In this document: one piece after another, positions 10,566 to 21,200 of the stretch
How the letters are laid out: every line of letters begins with the position of its first letter
Position numbering within the stretch: the first letter of the stretch is position 1
Assembly: GCF_035582795.1 (NCBI RefSeq)
Contig: NC_134390.1
Span: forward strand, 851,060 to 915,059
DNA from: Mycteria americana
Lineage: Eukaryota > Chordata > Aves > Ciconiiformes > Ciconiidae
Length of the DNA: 64,000 bases
Direction of reading: 5' to 3'
The notes under the pieces: generated by a model
Database searches by the model: none
What the model saw: the letters and a program-made list of their open reading frames with translations, nothing else
What the model was told of the DNA's origin: nothing
Translations under genes and position numbers: made by a program

Positions 10566-10749
10566 CCCCACTGCCCCCGTTCGTCGGTCACCTTCGATCC
10601 CTACCTGTCCCTCTCCCACCTGCTCACGTCCCCTCCCCGTCCCCGCTCTGTCCCTGTCCGTCTGTCCCCACCGCACCCTGCCCGTCCCCACTGTCCCCGT
10701 CCGTCCCCGTCACACCCTCTGCAACTGTCCCCATCTGCCCACCCCTTTT

Positions 10750-11858
10750 ACCCTGTCCCACCTGTCCGTCTGTCCCTGTCCCACCCCGTCTGTCTGTCCC
10801 TGTCCCACCCCGTCCCTGTCCCACCTGTCCGTCTGTCCCTGTCCCACCCTATCTGTCCCTGTCCCACCGTGTCCATCTGTCCCTGTCCCACCTGTCCATC
10901 TGTCCCTGTTGCACCCCGCCTGTCCCCATTGTCCCCATCCATTGACCCCTGTCCATCCCTGTCCCACCATGTCTGTCTGTCCCTGTCCCACCCCGTCTGT
11001 CTGTCCCTGTCCCACCCTGTCCCTGTCCCACCATGTCCGTCTGTCCCTGTCCCACCCTATCTGTCCCTGTCCCACCGTGTCCATCTGTCCCTGTCCCACC
11101 TGTCCATCTGTCCCTGTCGCACCCTGCCTGTCCCCATTGTCCCCATCCATTGACCCCTGTCCATCCCTGTCCCACCTGTCCGTCTGTCCCTGTCCCACCC
11201 CGTCTGTCTGTCCCTGTCCCACCGTGTCCGTCTGTCCCTGTCCCACCCTGCCTGTCCCCATTGTCCCCATCCATTGCCCCTGTCCCTGTCCCACCTGTCC
11301 GTCTGTTCCTGTCCCGCCCTGTCCATCTGTCCCTGTCCCACCCTGTCCCTGTCCCACCATGTCCGTCTGTCCCTGTCCCCCCCGCCTGTCCCCATTGTCC
11401 CCATCCATTGCCCCTGTCCCACCCTATCTGTCCCTGTCCCATCGTGTCCCGTGTCCGTCTGTCCCTGTCCCACCCTATCTGTCCCTGTCCCACCGTGTCC
11501 ATCTGTCCCTGTCCCACCTGTCCGTCCGTCCCTGTCGCACCCCGCCTGTCCCCACCCATTGACCCCTGTCCATCCCTGTCCCACCTGTCCGTCTGTCCCT
11601 GTCCCACCCCGTCTGTCTGTCCCTGTCCCACCCTGTCCCTGTCCCACCCCGTCCGTCTGTCCCTGTCCCACCGTGTCCGTCTGTCCCTGTCCCACCCCGT
11701 CTGTCTGTCCCTGTCCCACCCTGTCCCTGTCCCTGTCCCACCTGTCCGTCTGTCCCTGTCCCACCCCGTCTGTCTGTCCCTGTCCCACCGTGTCCGTCTG
11801 TCCCTGTCCCACCCCGTCCGTCTGTCCCCGCCCCATCCCGCCTGTCCCCATTGTCCCC
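10750..11858. repeat. CTGTCCGTCTGTCCCTGTCC minisatellite
   Basis: About 25-bp modules of CTGTCCGTCTGTCCCTGTCC followed by CACC, with a recurrent larger block containing GCCTGTCCCCATTGTCCCCA and CCATTGACCC. It is related to the preceding array by the shared CTGTCCGTCTGTCC word. It ends about 300 bp before the TARBP2 start codon. Confidence 0.92.
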
Positions 11859-11972
11859 ATCCATTCCCCCCCCCGCCCAGGGGGAGGAAACTGAGGCAGA
11901 CCCCCCCCAACCGCAGCCACGTGGCCCCGCCTCCCGCGTCCTCCACCTTCCCAGCATTCCCCGCGCGGGGGG

Positions 11973-11990
11973 TTGTGGGAAGCGTAGTCC
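11973..11990 (-). promoter_or_regulatory. ZNF143/Staf-like site, left arm
   Basis: Read on the minus strand, GGACTACGCTTCCCACAA keeps the ACTAC-NN-TTCCCA core of the ZNF143 SBS/THAP11 motif, with mismatches outside the core. It is the mirror copy of the site in the right arm. Confidence 0.5.
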
Positions 11991-12039
11991 GCCGAGGGGG
12001 GGGGAGCGGCAGCTCCGCTGCCGCTCCCCCCCCCTCGGC

Positions 12040-12057
12040 GGACTACGCTTCCCACAA
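12040..12057 (+). promoter_or_regulatory. ZNF143/Staf-like site, right arm
   Basis: GGACTACGCTTCCCACAA with the ACTAC-NN-TTCCCA core, pointing toward TARBP2. Promoter-proximal placement about 110 bp before the start codon is typical for ZNF143 sites. Binding is inference. Confidence 0.5.
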
Positions 12058-12112
12058 CCCCCCGCGGCGCCCGTTTCCCATCGCACCCCGCGGCGCGGCG
12101 GGGGGCGGCGCG

Positions 12113-12128
12113 GGCGCCCCCTGGCGGC
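12113..12128 (-). promoter_or_regulatory. CTCF-like site
   Basis: On the minus strand GCCGCCAGGGGGCGCC matches the CTCF core CC-N-CCAGGGGGCGC without a core mismatch. It lies 47 bp after the inverted repeat and 37 bp before the TARBP2 ATG. ZNF143 and CTCF are known to co-occur at promoters that anchor loops. Confidence 0.6.
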
Positions 12129-12164
12129 GCGGGCGGCGCGGCGGCGGGACGGAGCGCGGCGGGG

Positions 12165-12217
12165 ATGAGCGAGGAGGGGGCGGGCGGCGGGGCCAGGCGG
12201 AGCGGCGGCTTCCCCAG
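12165..12217 (+). CDS. TARBP2: TARBP2 exon 1
   Basis: Encodes [17 protein letters not shown] plus two bases. It matches the MSEE start of TRBP. The donor is GTACCG at 12218. The ATG is the first in a CpG-rich promoter context just downstream of the CTCF-like site. Confidence 0.9.
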
Positions 12218-15200
12218 GTACCGGACACCCCACCTCCCCCCTCCTCCTCGGGATATCCCCCCCCCTCCATCGCGACACCCCCCCCCCATCGCGATACCCC
12301 CCCCCTCAAACCGGGGTATCCCCCTCCTGAGGGAGAGGGGGAGGTTGAGGCCTACACCAGGCCCACGGGCCTGCCCCTCGGTCACCGGGCCTGTGTGACG
12401 GGGCTCTACACTGCAGAGAGGGGGTGGCCTGTCGCCGTGTCCCCAACGCTGCGGGGGGGGGGGGGTCCCAGATCTGTCCCCATGCCATGTGATGATGCCA
12501 CTTCTGTCCCCAAGTCCCCACGCCACGTGGTAGTGCCACCCCTACCCCCATATCCTAATGCTGCGTGGTGATGCCACCCTTGTCCCCACGTCCCCACGCT
12601 GCGTGACGCTGCCAGCCTCTCCCACCACCCCGCTTTCCCCTCGCCAGTCCCCTCTGACCCCTGCTCGGGCTGGTGACAACCCTGTCCCCAGGTCCCCATG
12701 CCATGTGGTAGTGCCACCCCTACCCCCATATCCTAACGTTGCGTGGCAATGCCACCCCTGTCCCATGTCCCCACGCTGCGTGTCAGTGCCACCCCTGTCC
12801 CCACATCCCCATGCCGTGTGGCAATGCCAACCCTGTCCCCATGCCACCCCTGTCCTCATGTCCCCGTGCCACGTGGTAGTGCCACTCCTGTCCCCGTATC
12901 CTAATGCTGCGTGGCAATGCCACCCCTGTCCCATGTCCCCACGCTGTGTGTCAGTGCCACCCCTGTCCCCACATCCCCATGCCGTGTGGCAATGCCAACC
13001 CTGTCCCCACGCTGAGTGGTGATGCCACCCCATGCCCCCGTGCCATATGGCAGTGCCACCTCTATCCTTGTGTCCCCATGCTACATGTCCCCATGCTACA
13101 TGGTGGGACCAGCCCTGTCCCCGTGTCCCCACGCTATTTGTTGGTGACAGCCTTGTCCCCATGTCCCCATGCTATATGGCAGTGCCACCCCTGTCCCCAC
13201 GCTGCCTGGGGGCTCCACATCTGTCCCCATCCTGCGTGGCGGTGCCACCCCTGTGTCCCCACGCAGCATGGGAGCTCCACTGATGTCCCCATGCTGTGTG
13301 GGGCCTCCAGCCCTGTCCCCATGTCCCCATGTTGCATGGCAGTGCCACTCCTCTGGTGGGTCCCCACGCTGCGTGGGGCTCCAGCCCTGTCCCCATGCCA
13401 TGTGGTGATGCCACTCCTGTCCCTCTGTCCCTGTGCTACATGGCAGTGCCACCCCTGTCCCCATGTCCCCATGCAGTGTGGCAGTGCTGTCCCTGTCCCC
13501 GTGTCCCCACACTGCTTGCTGGTGCCAACCCTGTCCCCATATCCTAATGCTGCGTGGTGATGCCACCCTTGTCCCCACGTCCCCGCGCTGCGTGACGCTG
13601 CCAGCCTCTCCCACCACCCCGCTTTCCCCTCGCCAGTCCCCTCTGACCCCTGCTCGGGCTGGTGACAACCCTGTCCCCAGGTCCCCATGCCATGTGGTAG
13701 TGCCACCCCTACCCCCATATCCTAACGTTGCGTGGCAATGCCACCCCTGTCCCCATGTCCCCATGCTACGTGTCAGTGCCACCCCTGTCCCCACATACCC
13801 ACACTATATGTCAGTGCCACCCCTGTCCCCGTGTCCTAATGCTATGTGGCGATGTCGCCCCTGTCCCCGTGTCCCCATACGGTGTGGCAATGCCACCCCT
13901 TTCCCCATGCCCGCACACTGCCTGGTGGTGCCACCTCGTCCCCCATGTCCCCATGCCATATGACAGTGCCACCCCTGTCCCCATGTCCCCACACCGTGTG
14001 GCAATGCCCACGTCCCCACGCGACACGTCAGTGCCACCCCTGTCCCCACATCCCCACGCCATGTGGCAATGCCAGCCCTGTCCCCACGCTGAGTGGTGAT
14101 GCCACCCCTTTCCCCATGCCCCCGTGCCATATGGCAGTGCCACGCTGTCCCCATGTCCCCGTGCTACATGTCAGTGCCACACTGTCCCCGTGTCCCCATG
14201 CTACGTGTCAGTGCCACACTGTCCCCATGTCCCCATGCTACATGTCAGTGCCACGCTGTCCCTGTGTCCCCATGCTACATGTCAGTGCCATACTGTCCCC
14301 ATGTCCCCATGCTACATCTCAGTGCCACGCTGTCCCTGTGTCCCCATGCTACATCTCAGTGCCACGCTGTCCCCGTGTCCCCATGCTACATGTCAGTGCC
14401 AGCCCACGCTACATCTCAGTGTCACGCTGTCCCCATGTCCCCATGCTACATCTCAGTGTCACGCTGTCCCCATGTCCCCATGCTACGTCTCAGTGCCACG
14501 CTGTCCCCATGTCCCCATGCTACGTGTCAGTGCCACGCTGTCCCCGTGTCCCCATGCTACATGTCAGTGCCAGCCCACGCTACATCTCAGTGCCATGCTG
14601 TCCCCATGCTACATCTCAGTGCCACGCTGTCCCCGTGTCCCCATGCTACATCTCAGTGCCACGCTGTCCCTGTGTCCCCATGCTACATGTCAGTGCCAGC
14701 CCACGCTACATCTCAGTGCCACGCTGTCCCCGTGTCCCCATGCTACGTCTCAGTGCCACGCTGTCCCCATGTCCCCATGCTACATGTCAGTGCCAGCCCA
14801 CACTACATCTCAGTGCCACGCTGTCCCCATGTCCCCATGCTACGTGTCAGTGCCACGCTGTCCCCGTGTCCCCATGCTACATGTCAGTGCCAGCCCACGC
14901 TACATCTCAGTGTCACGCTGTCCCCATGTCCCCATGCTACGTCTCAGTGCCACGCTGTCCCCATGTCCCCATGCTACGTGTCAGTGCCACGCTGTCCCCG
15001 TGTCCCCATGCTACATCTCAGTGCCACGCTGTCCCCACGTCCCCATGCTACGTGTCAGTGCCACGCTGTCCCTGTGTCCCCATGCTACATGTCAGTGCCA
15101 GCCCACGCTACATCTCAGTGCCACGCTGTCCCCATGCTACATGTCAGTGCCACGCTGTCCCTGTGTCCCCATGCTACATGTCAGTGCCAGCCCACACTAC

Positions 15201-18200
15201 ATGTCAGTGCCACGCTGTCCCCGTGTCCCCATGCTACATGTCAGTGCCAGCCCACGCTACATCTCAGTGACACGCTCTCCCCATGCTACATGTCAGTGCC
15301 ACGCTGTCCCTGTGTCCCCATGCTACGTGTCAGTGCCACGCTGTCCCCATGTCCCCATGCTACATCTCAGTGCCAGCCTCTCCCACCGCCCCACTCCCCC
15401 CAGTCCATACCCTCATCGGTCCCCTGTGACCTCTGCTTGGGCTGGTGACACCCCGTCCCCATGTCCCCCTGCTGTGTGGTGTCTCCACCCCTGTCCCCAT
15501 ATCCTAATGCTGTGTGGCAATGCCACCCCTGTCCCCACGTCCCCAGCGCCACATGGCCATGCCAGCCTCTCCCACCTCCCCGCTCCCCCCAATCCGTATC
15601 CCCATCCGTCCCCTCTGACCCCTCCTGGGGCTGGTGACAGCCCTGTCCCCAGCCTGGAGCAGATGCTGGCCGCCAACCCCGGGAAGACGCCCATCAGCCT
15701 GCTGCAGGAATATGGCACTCGCATAGGCAAGACCCCCGGCTACGACCTCCTGAAGGCCGAGGGACAAGCCCACCAGCCCAACTTCACCTTCCGTGTCACC
15801 GTTGGGGACATCAGCTGCACCGGTGGGTCCCCGACACCCTCCGCTTCCAGGCTGTCCCCCGCCTGCCCCTCACCCCCCCCCCCCAACGGTGCCAGGGGGG
15901 TGAGGGGTGGGGGACAGCCTGGAGAGGGTGACCTAGGGTGGATCTCGCTCGCCTGGGATGTGGGGGGGACAGTGAGGACACGGGGATTGTCCCCAGGATG
16001 GTGGGGATGTGCTGGGGAATCCCTAAAAGTGGGTTGTGGTGGGGGGATCCCCTGGGATCCCTAAAAAAAGTGGGTCCTGGTGAGGGATCGCCTCGGATCC
16101 TGATGCCTGGGACACTCAGGGATCCCTTGGGACCCCCAAAAGTGGGTTGTGGTGGGGGATCGCCTGGGATCCCGATGCTTGGGATGCTCAGGGATCCTGT
16201 GGGACCCCAAAAAAGTGGGTCCTTGGGGGGAGGATTGCCTGGGACTCCAATGTCTGGGGCACTCAGGGATCCCCTGGTACCCCAAAAAGTGGGTTGTGGT
16301 GGGGGATCATCTGGGACCCCGAAGCCTGTGCTGTGACACAGGGATCCTCCTGGGGACCCCAACATCTGGGATGTGCCATGGCGCTTCCCTGGGAACCCAA
16401 AAAGTGGCTCGTGGTGGGGGATCGCCCAGGACCCCAATGCCTGGGACACATGGAGATCCCCTGGGACCCCAAAAAAGTGGGTCCTGCACCCAGGACCCCA
16501 ATGCCTGGGACACCTGGGGAACCCCTGGCACCCCACCCCCGGGGTTATGGCAGAGGGATCCCCCGGGACCCCGACACCGGGGCTGTGGCAGCCCTAACCA
16601 CAGCCCATGGTCTGCGAGGGGTTTGGGGGGGCCCCAGGTGCCCCCCCACCCCGCTCAGCTGGTGTCTCCCCCAGGGCAGGGGCCCAGCAAGAAGGCGGCG
16701 AAGCACAAAGCGGCGGAGGTGGCCCTGAAGCTGCTCAAAGGGGGGGACATGCTGGAACCCACCGCCCCCGAGGAGCCCAGGTGAGGGGGGACGGGGTCCC
16801 CAGGGTGCTGGGGTTCAGGGTGGGGGTCAGGGTGCAGCACAGAATAGGGTTGGAGGGAGCTGGGGGGGATCTGGGGGGATGCTGGGTGCACAGGGGAAGG
16901 GCACCGAGAGTGTCCAGGAGGTGCTGGGGGAAGTTTGGGGTGCTCCGGGATGCTGGGTGGGGGGGGTAGAGGGGGTGCCCAGGTGGTCTGGGGGCACCCA
17001 GGGGGTCGGGAGTTCCCCAGGGGTGCTGGGCACCCAGGCCCAGTGGGTTTGGGGGATCTGTGGGGGGTTGAGGGCATCCAGGGGAGTTTGGGGGTACCCA
17101 GGGTGATTGGGGATGCTGGGGGGCTTGGGCATCCCAAGGGATTTGAGGGGGTTTGGGGAGCTTAGTTGGGTTTGGGGGTGCCCGGGGGGGGGGGGTTGAG
17201 GGTACCCAGGCAGGTCTGTGGGTGCCCAGGGTGGCTCTAGGGGTGCACGGGGGGGGGTTAGGGGTGTCTTAGGGGAGCTTGGAGAATTGGGGATGCCTGG
17301 GGGGGGTGGGAATGCCAGGGGGCCTGGGGGTCCCAAGGGAATTGGGGGTGCCTGGCAGGATTTGGGGCACCTGGGGGGTGCCGGGGAGGGAGGTTTGGGG
17401 GGGGCCGGCTCGGGCGTTAACGTCTCACCTTTTATCCCCAAGCTCTCCTTTCCCCCCAGAGCCCCCGGCTGAGCTCGGCCCCACGGCCGCCCCCCCAGCA
17501 CCCGCCGTACCCCCACCCTCGCCCAGGTAACGGGGTGGGGGGCACCGATTCCCCCCCAAACCCCCAGCTCCCGGCACCCCGTTACACCTCTCCGTCCCCC
17601 CAACCCAGGGGTACTGGTGTGGGGGTGCTCAGAGCTGCCCCCCCGCTGTGCCCCCCCTCACGTCGTGCCCGTCTGCCCCACGCAGGGGCACCCCCCTGGA
17701 GATGAAGACACCCGTGTCCCCCCCCCAGTCGGAGTGTAACCCCGTGGGGGCTCTGCAGGTGGGTGACACCACGGGCTGGGACAGATGGGGATGTGCCCCC
17801 CCCCCAGCTCGGTGGCTGTCCCCGTTTTGGGGGTGACAAGGCTGTTTGGGGGCCGGCCGTCCCTGTTGGGGGGGTGCATGCCCCTTTGGGGGTGACCTTA
17901 CCCGTTTTGGGGGTGGTGGTGACCTTTGGGGGCTGCCTCTCCCCAGCTGGGGAGGGGCTTTTGCCCCTTTTGGGGACAGTTATCCCTGTTTGGGGGACAG
18001 TTGTCCCCATTTCAGAGACAGTTATCCCCGTTTTGGGGGTGGTTATCCCCATTTTAGGGACAGAGGACCCATTTTGGGGACAGTTATCCCCATTTTGGGG
18101 GCAGTAGACCCATTTTGGGGACAGTTATCCCCATTTGCGGGATGGTTATCCCTGTTTTGGGGATGGTTATCCCCGTTTTGGGGACAGTTATCCCCATTTT

Positions 18201-21200
18201 GGGGACAGTGAACCCATTTTAGGGACAGTTATCCCCATTTGCGGGATGGTTATCCCTGTTTTGGGGATGGTTATCCCCGTTTTGGGGACAGTTATCCCCA
18301 TTTTGGGGACGGTTATCCCCATTTTAGGGACAGAGGATCCATTTTGGGGACAGTTATCCCCATTTTGGGGGCAGTGAACCCATTTTAGGGACAGTTATCC
18401 CCATTTGCGGGATGGTTATCCCTGTTTCGGGGACAGTTATCCCTGTTTTGGGGATGGTTATCCCCTTTTTGGGGGCAGCGGACCCATTTTGGGGACATTT
18501 ATCCCCATTTGCGGGATGGTTATCCCTGTTTTGGGGATGGTTATCCCCGTTTTGGGGACAGTTATCCCCATTTTGGGGACGGTTATCCCCATTTTAGGGA
18601 CAGAGGATCCATTTTGGGGACAGTTATCCCCATTTGCGGCATGGTTATCCCCGTTTTGGGGATGGTTATCCCTGTTTTGGGGACAGTTATCCCCATTTTG
18701 GAGGCAGTGGACCCATTTTGGGGACAGTTATCCCCATTTGTGGGATGGTTATCCCTGTTTTGGGGACAGTTATCCCTGTTTTGGGGACAGTTATCCCCAT
18801 TTTGGGGACGGTTATCCCTATTTTGGGGGCAGCAGACCCATTCTGGGGACAGTTATCCCCATTTGCAGGATGGTTATCCCTAGTTTGGGGACAGTTTTCC
18901 CCTTTTTGGGGACGGTTATCCCTATTTTGGGGGCAGCGGACCCATTCTGGGGACAGTTATCCCCATTTGCGGGATGGTTATCCCTAGTTTGGGGACAGTT
19001 TTCCCCTTTTTGGGGACGGTTATCCCTATTTTGGGGGCAGCAGACCCATTCTGGGGACAGTTATCCCCATTTGCGGGATGGTTATCCCTAGTTTGGGGAC
19101 AGTTATCCCTGTTTTGGGGACAGTTATCCCCGTTTTAGGGATGGTGGACCCATTTTGGGGACAGTTATTCCCATTTGCGGGATGGTTATCCCTGTTTTGG
19201 GGACAGTTATCCCCATTTTGGGGGCAGTGGACCCATTTTAGGGACAGTTATCCCCATTTGCGGGATGGTTATCCCTGTTTTGGGGACAGTTATCCCCATT
19301 TTGGGGACGGTTATCCCCTTTTTGGGGTCAGTGGACCCATTTTGGGGACAGTTATCCCCATTTTGGGGACGCTTATCCCTATTTCGGGAGCAGTGGACCC
19401 CTTTTGGTGCTGGCCCTGCCGGTTTGGGGGATGGCAGTGCCCGTTTGGGGATGGCATCTCCTTTCTGGGGGCAGCTCTCCCTTTTTCAGGGGGGTGGCCA
19501 TGGCCCTGCCCTCCCCAGACCCCCCCATTTTTCGTCCCCCCCAGGAGCTGGTGGTGCAGAAGGGCTGGCGCCTGCCCGAGTACACGGTGACGCAGGAGTC
19601 GGGGCCGGCGCATCGCAAGGAGTTCACCATGACCTGCCGCGTGGAGCGCTTCGTGGAGATCGGTACGGGGCCGGGGCACCCCCCGGGTGGAGGGGACACA
19701 CGTGACAGGGTGCCAGGCTCACCTCGGTGTCCCTCGTCCCCTCCCCGCAGGCAGCGGCACCTCCAAGAAGCTGGCGAAGCGCAACGCGGCCGCCAAGATG
19801 CTGGTGCGGATCCACAACGTCCCCATGGAGCCGCGGGAGGGCAGCGAGGCCGAGGTGGAGGAGGACCAGTTCTCCATGGTACCGGCCAGCAAGGGGTTAA
19901 CGGGGGACACGGGCACCCCGAGGCCACCCCGAGGAGTTAATGGGGGACACGGGCACCCCAAGGTCACCCCAGGGGGTTAACAGGAGACACGGGCACCCTG
20001 AGGCCATCCCAAGGGGCTAACGGGGGGGACATGGGCACCCCGAGGTCACCCTGGGGGTTTAACGGGGGGACATGGGCACCCCGAGGCCACCCCGAGGAGT
20101 TAATGGGGGACACGGGCACCCCGAGGTCACCCCAGGGGGTTAACAGGAGACACGGGCACCCTGAGGCCATCCCAAGGGGCTAACGGGGGGGACATGGGCA
20201 CCCCAAGGTCACCCTGGGGGTTTAATGGGGGGGACATGGGCACCCCGAGGTCACCCTGGGGGTTTAATGGGGGGGACATGGGCACCCTGAGGGGTTAACG
20301 GGGGACACGAGCACCCTGAGGGGTTAATAGGAAGGACATGGCCACCCTAAGGGGTCAATGGGGGACACAGGCACCCCAAGGTCACCCCCTATTTCAGGGC
20401 TTATGGACCCCCAGCGATTAGAGTTGGGGGGCAGTAGGGGCAGGGGGACACCCAAGGGTGACCTGGGGGGCACCCTCTGGATTTGGGGTCCTTGGGTGGG
20501 TGAGTGCGGTCCCCACGGAGGGGCCCTGAATCAGGGGGTGTCCCGCAGTCCCCAAGCCCCCATGTCCCCTCAGGGGACGCTGCGTGGGGGTCCCAGCAGC
20601 CCCCACGTTCCTGGCGTGGCCCCACATGGGGGTCCCTGAGCCCCCTTGTTCCCAGCGTGTCCCCATATGGGGGTCCTGGCGGTGTCTGAGCCGCTGTGTC
20701 CCCAGGGTGTCCCCACGGAGGGTCCCTACGGGTCCTGAGCCCCTGTACCTCAAGGGTGTCCCTGCACGGGGGTCCTGGTGGCTCCCGAGCCCCCATGGGT
20801 GTCCCCACGTTGGGGTCCCTGCAGTTCCTGAGCCCCCACGTCCCTACGTGGGAGTCCGGAGGCTCCCTGAGCCCCCATGTCCCTTGGGTGTCCCTTGGGT
20901 GTCCCTCCGAGTGGTCCCTGAGCCCCCATATCCCCCTGCGGGGGTCCGGGTGGTCCCCACGTCCCTGTGGGGGGGTCAGGATGGTCCCCGAGCACCCTGT
21001 CCCTGCAGGCGGGCCCCAGGCTGGAGGGGCTGCGGGGCCGAGCACCCGGCTGCACCTGGGACTCCCTGCGCAACTCGGCGGGCGAGAAGATCGTGCAGCT
21101 GCGGAGTCACCCGCTGGCACCCATGGGTGCAGGGGCCTGCGCCCTCCTGCAGGAGCTCTCCGAGGAGCAGAGCTTCGCCATCAGCTACCTCGACATCGGT

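Larger units (their letters stand above)
11964..12066. repeat. 49-bp perfect inverted repeat, 5-bp spacer, TARBP2 promoter
   Basis: The left arm (11964-12012) and right arm (12018-12066) are perfectly complementary, checked base by base. The spacer is CTCCG. Each arm contains one copy of GGACTACGCTTCCCACAA. In RNA it would fold as a 49-bp perfect hairpin with a 5-nt loop. It ends 98 bp before the TARBP2 start codon. Confidence 0.97.
12440..14140. repeat. TARBP2 intron 1 minisatellite, first family, with a 989-bp-offset duplication
   Basis: Degenerate 30-60 bp units of the type GTGCCACCCCTGTCCCCATG. Within it, 12552-12763 is repeated almost exactly at 13541-13752. Both copies carry a block resembling the real exon 2 acceptor region. 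Confidence 0.92.

Noticed and set aside
8614-11562. 982-codon plus ORF and 998-codon minus ORF (7595-10591)
   Set aside because: Stop-free minisatellite translation on both strands. No protein family is recognisable.
8095-15372. Regular repeats that might suggest a CRISPR array
   Set aside because: Units are contiguous and lack unique spacers, in a vertebrate gene region. They are minisatellites.
13846-16064. Long plus ORF ending in genuine TRBP sequence
   Set aside because: The upstream part is translated 37-bp repeat of intron 1. Only 15653-15822 is exon, as shown by splice sites and homology.
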